This document shows, in pieces, positions 56,049-63,992 of a stretch of 64,000 bases of DNA. How positions within the stretch are numbered: position 1 is the stretch's first letter; each line of letters opens with the position of its first letter. The position numbers were made by a program, and so were the translations under genes. This stretch comes from Streptomyces sp. NBC_01463 (GTDB lineage: Bacteria; Actinomycetota; Actinomycetes; Streptomycetales; Streptomycetaceae): assembly GCA_036227345.1 (NCBI GenBank), contig CP109468.1, positions 6,200,001 to 6,264,000 of the forward strand, given 5' to 3'. The notes under the pieces were generated by a model. It saw only the letters and a list, made by a program, of their open reading frames with translations, had not been told where the DNA came from and made no database searches.

Positions 56049-57611
56049 TCACTCGGAGGCGTCATGCCACGGATTCTCTGTGATTCGTCTTCTCTGATTC
56101 AGATGGGCTTCTGATTCATCAATCTGAGGACTTAATATTTGCAGCCTCTCATTTAGTCGGGAAATTTCTGCTCCTAGAATGTCCCTGTCTCGCCTGGACT
56201 TGATTAGGAGCCGTCTTCCATCGGGGATGTCAGAAGCCTCGCCGTGCATGGCATTGTCATCGAGTTCACGTGCCAGCTCGGACTCGGCCAACATGGCATC
56301 GATATAGTCTTCTTTGAGGCTAATTATCCGATTCTTTAGCGCGGCAATTTCGTTCGAGGTGTCCAGCGTTCGACTATGTCTTATCCAATTTTTGGATTTT
56401 CTTGATGATCGCTTCCAGGCGTGATAGGCGGCGCGAATGCTGTCCCATTCTCGCTCGTTGATTCGGAGTGTCAATCTAGTTTTGCTCAAAGTTTCCAGTG
56501 GCGCTGTTTCCCATGCGTGAAGCAGGTGTTCGGCTCGCTTCACTTTGTGCTCAGCTTTGCCTAGATCCTCAAGTCTTTCGTGATTCCCAGACGCGTTAAC
56601 TGATTCCATTATATTTCTACTGTGGAATTTTGAGCGTTGCAAATGTTCCGTCAATGCGATGGATATCTCCTCGTGAGTGTCAGTTCGGAATTCAAGTGGC
56701 AATAGATCGGCGTTGCTGTGCACGGGCTGAACGTTTTCCGCTTGGGCGACAGTCGAATCTGAGACGGACGCTCCGAGTTGCTTCTTTGCTATGTTCAGAA
56801 ACCCGGCCAGTTGGGTTATGAGAAAGTCGACCCCGGCACGCTGTCTCATCTCTGCCACTAGCTCCGGGCGTGCGCCGATGATCAGGCCTGCCTCCTTCCT
56901 GACCCAATCTTCCTTTGCGTCATTCGTCACTAGAAGGACGGGGATTTTCCGCTCCTTTACTTCACGTATGATTTGCTCCCATACGAAAAAGTCACCATGC
57001 GCGTTTTCCTGCTTTCCTGCGTCCTTGTATCCAGGAGGTATTTCTGATTCTGCGCGGGTTTTATACTGTTCGATTAGTGATTTGGCGTCTTCGGCCGGGA
57101 ATGGGGTGCCGGTTTTCCCGTCCAAGAGCCTTGCGAGGTCCGCCAGGACGGGGTCATTCGAAGCGACCTTTTCCCTACTGAGGTCGAAGGCGTTTTCATG
57201 CTCTCTTATTCGCGCGATTGCCTTTTCGAATGCTGACTCAATTGGTGCTGTTAGCTTTTCCTTTTCCGCTTTCGGCATTGAACATCTATTTGCAAAGGTG
57301 CTTAACTCTTGCAGGGTCTTATTTTGGAATTCGTCAAGCGTCTTGCGCACCGAAGCGTACTGGGCTACGTGATCCTTTACGACGTCGACTCTATTTGCGT
57401 AATACTCTGAGGCAACCTGATGGGGGATCCACAAGCGGTCTTCAAGGCGGCCGAGGACTTGTAGCAATTCGTCTCGCGCGTCGGAGGTGAATCGGTAGAG
57501 CTCGAGCAGTACGTTTGTGTCTATGACTACAAGATACGACTTAACTCCGTTCTCGTAGTCCGTCGCGGGTCGTCGCCACAGGCCCTCGAATCCGGTCAAG
57601 AAGGAAGACAT
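56049..57611 (-). CDS. PIN-like domain protein (PIN_8 type), AT-rich, probable defence gene
   Basis: A 520-residue protein. A PIN-like nuclease fold is suggested by VVIDTNVLLELYR (Asp31, Asn33 near the N-terminus), WIPHQVASEYYANR (Glu69), GDFFVWEQII (Asp207) and LLVTNDAKEDW (Asp231, Asp235), the acidic set of the PIN_8 family. The remainder is charged and helical, including probable coiled coils. Base composition is close to 50 percent GC and codon third positions are mixed, unlike every neighbour, so the gene is a recent import. Large PIN-like proteins are common in phage-defence islands. A Shine-Dalgarno GGAG precedes the ATG. Confidence 0.8.
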   Translation of the reverse strand: MSSFLTGFEGLWRRPATDYENGVKSYLVVIDTNVLLELYRFTSDARDELLQVLGRLEDRLWIPHQVASEYYANRVDVVKDHVAQYASVRKTLDEFQNKTLQELSTFANRCSMPKAEKEKLTAPIESAFEKAIARIREHENAFDLSREKVASNDPVLADLARLLDGKTGTPFPAEDAKSLIEQYKTRAESEIPPGYKDAGKQENAHGDFFVWEQIIREVKERKIPVLLVTNDAKEDWVRKEAGLIIGARPELVAEMRQRAGVDFLITQLAGFLNIAKKQLGASVSDSTVAQAENVQPVHSNADLLPLEFRTDTHEEISIALTEHLQRSKFHSRNIMESVNASGNHERLEDLGKAEHKVKRAEHLLHAWETAPLETLSKTRLTLRINEREWDSIRAAYHAWKRSSRKSKNWIRHSRTLDTSNEIAALKNRIISLKEDYIDAMLAESELARELDDNAMHGEASDIPDGRRLLIKSRRDRDILGAEISRLNERLQILSPQIDESEAHLNQRRRITENPWHDASE

Positions 57612-57724
57612 CGCTAATTACTCCATTCTGGTTCAATTTAGGTGATTGTCGTGAACCTCGGTCAGGGAGATGTTCATTTCGGTGGGCACCCCACTCGGGC
57701 GCGTAGAGCGACTAACGACAGCCC

Positions 57725-58285
57725 TTAGTTTCCCTGTGCCCGAAGGGCGAGCTCCAAGATCTCCGCCCATGGAAGTCCTCGATCTACCGCGCCTGGTTCG
57801 TTTAGTCGCCAGACATCATCCCCGTAAACCAACAGCGCGCTAGCTTTTCGGAGCGTCTCGATGTGTCCCTCCCATGCAGGGTGCCGCGCATGTGCCGCGT
57901 TGATCCGCGGGAACACCACGACCGGAACGCCGATGGTGCCGAGTGCCTCACTCACTTGCGTCAGCGCTTGGTTGTCGGCGACGCCCGTTGCGAGCTTGGC
58001 GACGTAGTTGGCGCTTGCCGGCGCCACGACGTAGGCGTCGGCCGCAGGGTGTGGGCGGGGCTCAGTCGGCAAGCGAGGCGCATCCCGCACCGGCAGGCCA
58101 GTGAGTCCCTCTAGGCGTTCCAACTCGCCGCTCGCCCGCAGCCATCGGCCGGCATTAGGCGTCAGGGTCACGGCTACCTGCCAGCCGAGGGCGATGGCTG
58201 GTTCCACCAGTCCGGTGCGTAGCTGCTCGACTCCATCGGCTGCTGTGCCCACGACTCCAAGCACTCCGCGGCTGCCTGCACTCAC
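57725..58285 (-). CDS. Flavoprotein, HFCD (phosphopantothenoylcysteine decarboxylase-like) family
   Basis: A 186-residue flavoprotein. SRGVLGVVGTAADGVEQLRT is the N-terminal phosphate loop, and AYVVAPASANYVAKLATGVA contains the PASAN motif of the HFCD family, which binds FMN; VVVFPRINAAHARHPAWEGH replaces the usual MN.MW active-site strand. It is a single-domain relative rather than full CoaBC. GTG start at 58285 with GGTGG upstream. Role unknown; it lies between the PIN and barstar genes. Confidence 0.8.
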   Translation of the reverse strand: MSAGSRGVLGVVGTAADGVEQLRTGLVEPAIALGWQVAVTLTPNAGRWLRASGELERLEGLTGLPVRDAPRLPTEPRPHPAADAYVVAPASANYVAKLATGVADNQALTQVSEALGTIGVPVVVFPRINAAHARHPAWEGHIETLRKASALLVYGDDVWRLNEPGAVDRGLPWAEILELALRAQGN

Positions 58286-58456
58286 GGTTCCACCATCCCG
58301 TATTGGTCCATCCCCACGGCCAGCAGTACAGCAGAGAAGTACCGCAACCACAGCGACTATCAGCAACCGTTGCTGGTCCCCAGCCCCCGCGTGGACAGGC
58401 CGACAGACCTCAGTGACCGTCACGCCGATGGTTCGAATCGAGGGGCTTACAGTGCT

Positions 58457-58725
58457 CTACGTGTACTCGGCGAGGAACTGCGGCCGGTACTGCTGCTGAT
58501 AGCGGTCTATTGCCTGTCGCAGCATGGTGGCCCCGCCCGGAACACGGTTGCTCAGGTGTTCCCAGCCTACGAAGCGCAGGTGGTCTGGGATCTCGACCAG
58601 GCCGGTGATCGCATCCCAGAATGCGGCCCAGTCATGCCGTAGAAGCCAGGGAAGTGCAGTGCCTGCGCGAGTGCTGTATGGAGTCCGCGCTCGTCGGTCA
58701 CAGAACTGACGTCGATGGTGAGCAT
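58457..58725 (-). pseudogene. Barstar-family (RNase inhibitor) gene with a frameshift
   Basis: From the ATG at 58725 the reading frame LTIDVSSVTDERGLHTALAQ and ALHFPGFYG matches the barstar N-terminus; near 58637 it breaks, and one base later in another frame HDWAAFWDAITGLVEIPDHL continues to a stop at 58457. One missing base restores an 89-residue protein, the normal barstar length. AAGGA lies 10 bases before the ATG. Either a pseudogene or a sequence error. No barnase-like RNase gene is adjacent. Confidence 0.65.
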
Positions 58726-58893
58726 GCTTGCGATCCTTGCATGGGCCAGCGGAGGCCTGCGTGCCAGATCCGTGCCAGAACGAGCGGTCAGCCCCGGCCA
58801 ATCGGAGTGCGTCAGGGCTCAGGCACACGCGTCGGGCGCAGTGCCGTCGTGTGCCTCTTGACCAGCTCAAACGATTGAAGGACTGCTGCCAGG

Positions 58894-58936
58894 CTTACAA
58901 AGCAGATGTCGGCGGTTCGAAACCGTCCGCGCCCAC
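58894..58936 (+). repeat. attR-like 43-bp copy of the tRNA-Val 3' end
   Basis: Exact copy of 53106-53148. No 5' half of a tRNA precedes it, so it is not a gene. Beyond it the similarity to the left junction continues through a hairpin for about 120 bases with substitutions, implying a related left end follows. Confidence 0.9.
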
Positions 58937-58961
58937 AGTAGGAAACGTCAGGTGAGAGCCT

Positions 58962-59001
58962 GAATCGGCCCCCCGATCCACACGGACCGGGGAGCCGATT
59001 C
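58962..59001 (+). terminator. Diverged copy of the tRNA-Val terminator hairpin
   Basis: GAATCGGC (58962-58969) pairs with GCCGATTC (58994-59001), plus inner CCCCG/CGGGG. Both arms differ from the 53179 hairpin but pairing is kept. Confidence 0.65.
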
Positions 59002-59211
59002 CATGATCGAGTCCACATGGAAGCCACATCCCCACGAAGGTGAGTGGCCCTCGTCATTCGATAGAGGAGCTGGAACGGTGGCCCGTGCATCGCAGAGCTC
59101 TAGCGGCTGTCGCAACACTCCAACCACACTCTTCATACGGCGTGCCGATCTCGTGCGAGTGACGGGCACCCCGCATCCCGGCCGCCGCCGATCTCGGGTA
59201 CGGACGGCGCC

Positions 59212-59367
59212 TCAGCGCTCGGGGTACGAGCGTGGCCGGGCTCTGGGGACGTCGCAGACGATCCGGTGAACTCGGATCGTGATCCCCGGACCCGTGGCCC
59301 CAGGGATGGTGTACGGAACCGAATCCTCGGGGCACATCGGCTTGTCGCAGCGGTCGCACATCATGCG
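59212..59367 (-). CDS. Small CDRC Cys-rich protein (right copy)
   Basis: A 51-residue homologue of the protein at 53401: MCDRCDKPMCPEDSVPYTIP and GATGPGITIRVHRIVCDVP, about 70 percent identical. The ATG overlaps the stop of the upstream zinc-ribbon frame as in the left copy. It has one extra Cys. Retention of an intact frame in both copies suggests a functional product. Confidence 0.65.
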   Translation of the reverse strand, partial: RMMCDRCDKPMCPEDSVPYTIPGATGPGITIRVHRIVCDVPRARPRSYPER

Positions 59368-59404
59368 CGCCCCCGACGCCACGCACGGCCCAGGGCGCCC
59401 TTCG

Positions 59405-59644
59405 TCACATACGGTGCCCCGGCCAGACAAGCCGGGCAGAGCGTGATGTGGTCAGGAGCACGCGGTACGACGAGTCAGCCTTGCCCTCGGGCCGGCACTT
59501 CACGCACTGACAATCCGGGAACGCGGCCGACTGATCGACCGTCGTGGAGGGCACGGCAGGGGCCTGCGGCCGTAACACCCGAGTGATCCCGGCCCGGTTC
59601 ACCTCGTACAGCTTGGGCAGTTGTATCCGTACACCGTTGGCCAT
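59405..59644 (-). pseudogene. Zinc-ribbon-like small gene, C-terminally frameshifted (right copy)
   Basis: From ATG 59644 the frame reads ANGVRIQLPKLYEVNRAGIT and TTVDQSAAFPDCQCVKCRPE, then after VLLTT a missing base moves it into a short wrong tail (stop at 59405). The lost frame would continue HITLCPACLAGAPYVTKGAL to a stop overlapping the CDRC gene. Thus the second CxxC pair is lost, whereas the left copy (53550) is broken in the middle. Confidence 0.6.
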
Positions 59645-59728
59645 AGTGCCGCGGTCCGTGCGTGAGGCGCGGGATAGTATCCGCGACCTGCTGGCAAGCT
59701 GATGTGAGGAGCCGCGGATGACATTGAG

Positions 59729-60124
59729 GTGCTCACCCTGCCGAATGAGACCGCCAACCGTGACGCTTACGAGGCAGCCAACAGGGAACTCCTGACGCGC
59801 GCCGATGTCCTCGTCGCCGTATGGGACGGCAGTCCCCCATCCGGAAAGGGCGGCGGCACCGCCGACACCGTGCAGGATGCCCGCGCGGCTGGGCTGCCGG
59901 TCGAGGTGGTGTGGCCGGAGGGCGCTGCTCGTAGGGGCTTGATCCCGGATGCACGGAAGCGTCCTCAGTTGCTGGTAGAAGCCGGGCCAAGGGCCTATTG
60001 CGGGGGCAGAAGCTCTGGTGCTTCCGAACGATCCGCGGTGAACCACGGCCATGGAGAAGGGTCTTGCCCTCGCGACTCTCCTTGTTGCAGGTCAGGACCG
60101 CACATCAGGCCGAACGCGCGTTGA
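59729..60124 (+). pseudogene. 5'-truncated nucleotide-binding-type protein fragment
   Basis: The first 70 residues (LTLPNETANRDAYEAANREL, ADVLVAVWDGSPPSGKGGGT, LPVEVVWPEGAARRG) resemble the C-terminal half of a Streptomyces hypothetical family with a Rossmann-like (TIR/SLOG-type) fold. The N-terminal half is absent, since upstream bases belong to the opposite-strand zinc-ribbon promoter. The last 60 residues look unrelated. Probably a remnant left by recombination. Confidence 0.55.
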
Positions 60125-60180
60125 TCTCCAAGCGAGGTACCAAGCGCGCCAACGCATACGAACACCGTAGGGTGCTGCAC

Positions 60181-60405
60181 ATGGTGACTGCGACTGTCCG
60201 TGAGTGGGACGACGAGGAAGGGTGGGGCGTGCTCGACTCCTCCGAGACCCCCGGCGGTTGCTTTGGCCACTACTCCGACATCCAGACGACCGGCTTCCGC
60301 ACACTGTCGCCCGGACAGCAAGTGGCACTCACTTGGGAAGCTCCCGGCTTCAAGCAGGACGGGTACGACTACCGCGCGGTGAACATCGTGCCTCGGCCTG
60401 CCTGA
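60181..60405 (+). CDS. Cold-shock-domain-like protein
   Basis: A 74-residue single-stranded nucleic acid binder. VTATVREWDDEEGWGVLDSS corresponds to the first strands of the CSD, with EGWGVL replacing the KGFGFI RNP1 motif, and CFGHYSDIQTTGFRTLSPGQ replaces the VFVHYSAI RNP2 motif. Aromatic residues suit nucleic acid stacking. It diverges from the major cold-shock proteins. ATG start, AGGG eight bases upstream. Confidence 0.75.
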   Translation: MVTATVREWDDEEGWGVLDSSETPGGCFGHYSDIQTTGFRTLSPGQQVALTWEAPGFKQDGYDYRAVNIVPRPA

Positions 60406-60714
60406 GGTCAACCGCGGGGCACGACCGCGGTCCCCGGCGGCCCGCTGCACAACCGCACCCTTTTCCGCACCGTGCAGTGGCACTCCGTCGGTCAACTCTT
60501 GAAGTGGGTGTCGGCCTTCCGCCACGGCAGGGCTACCCGGACCGAGTCCCCACGCTCAACCTGAACCGCCCCCGGCTGAAGCTCCTACCAAGTCTGCTTC
60601 GGTACCGCCCTGAATGTGCTCCCATGCCTCTCGTATACGCCTACCCCGTTCAAGTCCGGGACGGAAGCCTTGCCTGGGTCTGGAATTACCTGGCCTCTTC
60701 GTAGGGGGTATGGA
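60406..60714. other. 309-bp stretch without a convincing gene
   Basis: Between the cold-shock-like gene and the next small gene. Mixed GC, short ORFs only, no strong hairpin. AGGGGG at its end serves the next gene. Confidence 0.4.
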
Positions 60715-60894
60715 ATGGCATCTCAGTCCAGGTGTGGCGCTCGCACCAAAGCCGGCACAGCGTGCCGGAACCTCGCAGTGGTCGGCACCTCTCGTTGCGC
60801 GAAGCACCAGGGCTCCTGGTCTGCCTACGATGTTGCGCAACGCAAGGAGAAGGAAGCCAAGGCGAAGAAGAGCAAGATCCGCAGGAAGCGGTAG
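60715..60894 (+). CDS. Small Cys-rich protein with CGARTKAGTACRN motif
   Basis: A 59-residue protein: ASQSRCGARTKAGTACRNLA followed by TSRCAKHQGSW and a strongly basic tail (KEKEAKAKKSKIRRKR). Four ligand-like residues (C, C, C, H) resemble the HGGxSTG-type zinc motif of phage and plasmid small proteins. The basic tail suggests nucleic acid binding. AGGGGG upstream of the ATG supports translation. Confidence 0.6.
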   Translation: MASQSRCGARTKAGTACRNLAVVGTSRCAKHQGSWSAYDVAQRKEKEAKAKKSKIRRKR

Positions 60895-61262
60895 ATGCGC
60901 AGGGGAGCGTGCTCGGCGCCGCCTCGTCTGCCGTGATGCGTGGTCGTTGTGCACGGCTGCGGCCAGATGTCTTGCCAGGAGTCGCAGTTCGAGTCTCCGA
61001 CTACCTCGGCCGCGCGTTGCTGGAGGTCGGCTGTCACGTCGAGTAGTGCCGCTTCGATGTTGTCTGCCAAATGCCACAGGTGGCCGCTGTTGTCGTCGGT
61101 GTTCGGGCAGCAGGACTTGCCTCGGGGCCCGGCCATGGGAGGAGTCGCAGTTCGTTGTGGGGTGTCCTCCTCCGTCCTCTGCCGCTGCTCATCGTGCGGT
61201 GCGTGAAGAGTGCGTCGGCGGGATCGCTGGGGACCACGAGGCGTGCTGTCCCGACGACGCGT
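60895..61262. other. 368-bp accessory stretch, probably decayed coding sequence
   Basis: Opposite-strand ORFs overlap here in two frames (61034-61282 and 60825-61136), and each shows plausible segments (PSDPADALFTHRT; NTDDNSGHLWHLADNIEAAL), as in a frameshifted gene. A 14-bp direct repeat GGAGTCGCAGTTCG occurs near 60979 and 61141. No certain gene is called. Confidence 0.35.
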
Positions 61263-61856
61263 TCAGTTGTGTCGGTTGGCACCCGGGTGACTGCCAGTGC
61301 GGGCGGGACTGAGCTGATGCGCGGGGTTGCCGCTTCTCTCGGAACCCACCTGTTCCATGCGCCTGATCTCCCGCTCCGCCGCTTCCAAGTACCCGAGGTC
61401 CAGGGCCATCGCAGCTCGCCCGGCGACGTAGAAGATGTCCTGGCGGATCCGGCAGTCCAACTCCGGTTGGCGGCACAAGGCCAGGAACCTTACCTCCAGG
61501 GCGAGTTCGATACGGCCCATCTCGTCCCGCACGTGGACCGGGAGTGCGGCGTGCCGGAGATCCTTGGCGTAGTCACGTGTCTGCCGGTCGGCCTCGTCAG
61601 GCCTGGGTTCCACGGGGCGGTAGGGGTGATCCGCCCACTCCGTTTCAGCCCACCGGACGAGTTCGTCCAGGTACCCCGAGGCGGCCACCAGGTCCGGGGG
61701 CGAGGTCGAGAGGGCCTCGTCCGCGTCGGTGGCCACCTGGGTGAGGCGGAGTCGCGCGTCGTCGTTTCCCGCCACGCACATCGCGACGAAGCCCTACAAC
61801 ACGTCGAGCCTGCGCGTCACTTCCGCGCGCCGCCAGATCTCGTCCAGTCCCGCCAT
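61263..61856 (-). pseudogene. Hypothetical protein gene with in-frame TAG
   Basis: An ATG at 61856 opens AGLDEIWRRAEVTRRLDVL, then TAG at 61796-61794, then in the same frame GFVAMCVAGNDDARLRLTQV onwards to the stop at 61263. The C-terminal 172 residues alone could start at 61781. The part after the TAG includes AALPVHVRDEMGRIELALEV. No known domain is recognised. The TAG implies a nonsense mutation, or the true start is internal. Confidence 0.5.
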
Positions 61857-62066
61857 CCACCGCTCCCTCTCCGCCGACCGCTCCACTGCGCCCCGCACCC
61901 TACGACGCACCCCCGCCAACAGGTCCAACGGATTTCCCGGCCACCGAACGGAATACAAGCCGCTTTGGATGCGATGGCTTCTGTTGCGTTGCGAGATCCA
62001 GGCACTTCATGTGCCGCATACAGCCCGTCACATAACCTCGTGCGCGGAGACCTTTAGGAGGCGAAC

Positions 62067-62909
62067 GTGACCGGAACCGGCGCGCGATGGCTCGCGGGTG
62101 CGCTGATCGTGGCCTGTGTGCTGCTTGTCGGCCCCAGTGCGTCGAACGGCGCCTACGTCACCAAGCCGCTGCCGGCCGGCGCCCCCACGGAGGTCGTGCC
62201 GAACCGGGTCATGACCTGGAACATCTGCAACCCCTGCAAGGGGAGCGGCCAGAACGCCGGCCGGGCGGCGGAGATCGCCACGTACGCGCCTCAGGTCATC
62301 GGCCTGCAGGAGGCGTGTGTGGGTGATGTCGAGAGGATCCGGGAGCATCTGCGGTATCAGTACGGGCTCGTCTACCACGTCGAGTACGGGTCGGTTCTCC
62401 GGAACTGGGGCCGTTGCGGGGGAGTGCCGTGGCGTCCTGGGGGCTTTGGCCAGGCGATTCTTTCGGCCGCTCCGATGACCGACCATGTGAACGTGGAGTA
62501 CCCCGACGGCGGCTCCGAGGACCGTGGGTACATGGCCGTCACCACCCTCGTGGACGGCCGGCCCGTCCGGGTCTTCAACACGCACCTGGCCCAGCGGAGA
62601 CAGGAATCAGTCCGCGTGAAGCAGACCGCCGTACTGGCGAAGGCCGTTGCCCGGCACGACCGCACGATCGTTCTCGGTGACTTCAACGCGGTGCCGGACA
62701 CACCCGAACTCACCGGGATGTGGGGCCTGGCCTCGGACGCCGACTCCGAGTGCGGTCCCTCGGCGGCCGGTGCGTGCAAGCCGACCACCGACTGGCGCAG
62801 CAAGTTCGACTACATCTTTCTGCGCGGCTTCGCCCCGATCAGGCAACGTGTGCATCTCACTCCCTACTCGGACCACGACCTGGTGCAGGGCGATCTGAGG
62901 TGGGCCTAG
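62067..62909 (+). CDS. Secreted endonuclease/exonuclease/phosphatase family protein
   Basis: A 280-residue exported enzyme. A signal peptide (ARWLAGALIVACVLLVGPSA) ends near residue 28. The EEP fold motifs are MTWNICNPC, VIGLQEACVGD (catalytic Glu), RVFNTHLAQRR, VLGDFNAVPDTPEL (Asp, Asn) and PYSDHDLVQGDL (Asp, His). It probably cleaves nucleic acid or a phosphodiester outside the cell. GTG start with AGGAGG seven bases upstream. Stands alone. Confidence 0.88.
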   Translation: MTGTGARWLAGALIVACVLLVGPSASNGAYVTKPLPAGAPTEVVPNRVMTWNICNPCKGSGQNAGRAAEIATYAPQVIGLQEACVGDVERIREHLRYQYGLVYHVEYGSVLRNWGRCGGVPWRPGGFGQAILSAAPMTDHVNVEYPDGGSEDRGYMAVTTLVDGRPVRVFNTHLAQRRQESVRVKQTAVLAKAVARHDRTIVLGDFNAVPDTPELTGMWGLASDADSECGPSAAGACKPTTDWRSKFDYIFLRGFAPIRQRVHLTPYSDHDLVQGDLRWA

Positions 62910-63057
62910 CGAGGTCGAGTCCGGCGCAGGCGGGCCTCAGATGACGTGGGGCATGCAGCCGAGACCCTTAGGCGGCGCGCCTGAGAGAGCCATGGCCGTA
63001 GGCGCCGGGCGCCGGGCGCCGGGCGCTGTGCCCCGTCGTTCCGCCTGCGGGCGTGGG

Positions 63058-63375
63058 CTATTTGACGGTTGCCAAGGCCGCCAGCAGCCCCGCTCCGGTC
63101 CCCAGTACGAGCAGTTGCACGATGCCGGAGATCTGCCATCGCAGGAGAATCAGCCCGCCCCCTGTGACGGCCGCGCCGCCGAGCAACAGCCACGCCCCTC
63201 GTATCGCTTCGCTTGGGGCGCCGGGCGGATTGTTGCTGTCATAGGCGTCGGCCCATCCCGTCATCCCATAGCGGAACACCAGATAGGCGACCACTACCAG
63301 GTCGATCAACAGTAGAGCCACGCTGAGGCCGACCTGCTGGCCGGTCGACGGCTTGGCGAGCCACATGTCCACCAC
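63058..63375 (-). CDS. Small integral membrane protein, uncharacterised
   Basis: A 105-residue protein with three hydrophobic segments (about residues 15-35, 60-75 and 82-102) separated by a loop YGMTGWADAYDSNNPPGAPS. It resembles small Streptomyces membrane proteins of DUF6234 type but this is not certain. GTG start; an ATG nine bases later is possible. No operon partner. Confidence 0.6.
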   Translation of the reverse strand: MVDMWLAKPSTGQQVGLSVALLLIDLVVVAYLVFRYGMTGWADAYDSNNPPGAPSEAIRGAWLLLGGAAVTGGGLILLRWQISGIVQLLVLGTGAGLLAALATVK

Positions 63376-63563
63376 ACTCCGGTCTGCCGGATCCGGTCGG
63401 TCACATGTGGTCCGGCCTCCTTGCGTGGCAGGCGTCGCGCCTGAGTACGGCTACTCAGCTCCGGTCCTTGACGTGACCGTCAGGCATCGATGGGCACGGC
63501 AGCTGCTGCGGCGAGTAGTGTGCCCGCCGCTCCAGTTCCGCGGCATCGCAAGGCCCTTCGGGT

Positions 63564-63992
63564 TCAGATCAGGTCCTGCCAGAACCCGACGCTCGCCTGC
63601 GGGTCCCCACTCGCGTCGACGTCGCCCCATGCGTCGTCGAACTCCCGGTGCATGTAGTCGACCAGGTCCTGCCCGTAGTAAATGATGTCGGTCTGCCACA
63701 TCGAGAGCACGGGGTGCCCGAAGCTTCCCCGTCCCGCGGGAAGGTAGCGGTGGGCGTACACCGGCACCAGAATCGGTACGTTCTCCAGCCGGCACCGTGC
63801 TGTGGCGAGGGCGGCCGCGTCATCCGTCGGGCGCTCACCCCACGGCTCGTACCAGAAGGCGCTGTGCTCGATGCTGAGGAGGACGCCCTTGACCGGCCAG
63901 TCCAGCTGACTGCGCAGTTCGTCCGGTTCTGCGTCGCGCCACTCGGGCCAGGGCTTGGACCAGGTCTGGCCCTCTTCCGGTGGCACGTTCAC
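63564..63992 (-). CDS. SMI1/KNR4-like protein, possibly 5'-partial
   Basis: At least 142 residues. VLLSIEHSAFWYEPWGERP and ILVPVYAHRYLPAGRG, then PVLSMWQTDIIYYGQDLVDY match SMI1/KNR4-fold proteins, many of which are toxin immunity proteins or cytoplasmic adaptors. A GTG at 63992 could start it, but the frame remains open to the window edge, so the true N-terminus may be outside. No toxin gene is visible in the window. Confidence 0.65.
   Translation of the reverse strand: MNVPPEEGQTWSKPWPEWRDAEPDELRSQLDWPVKGVLLSIEHSAFWYEPWGERPTDDAAALATARCRLENVPILVPVYAHRYLPAGRGSFGHPVLSMWQTDIIYYGQDLVDYMHREFDDAWGDVDASGDPQASVGFWQDLI

Larger units (their letters stand above)
53148..58893. mobile_element. tRNA-Val-integrated genomic island without integrase
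   Basis: About 5.7 kb bracketed by exact 43-bp repeats of the tRNA-Val 3' end. Genes: frameshifted zinc-ribbon gene and coupled CDRC protein, HTH/TPR regulator, pterin dehydratase, PIN-like nuclease (AT-rich), flavoprotein, frameshifted barstar. No integrase, excisionase, replication or transfer gene is present, so it is a decayed or mobilisable island. To its right the sequence restarts with a relative of the island's left end. Confidence 0.75.

Noticed and set aside
55626..56114. ORF starting SRNFPYGFKAPRKRGARR
   Set aside because: Low-complexity, covers two palindromes and runs into the end of the PIN-like gene; no supporting homology or codon bias.
60825..61136. 103-codon minus-strand ORF (GKSCCPNTDDNSG...)
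   Set aside because: Partly overlaps a better small gene, lacks a ribosome site and seems one half of a frameshifted relic; described only as decayed sequence.
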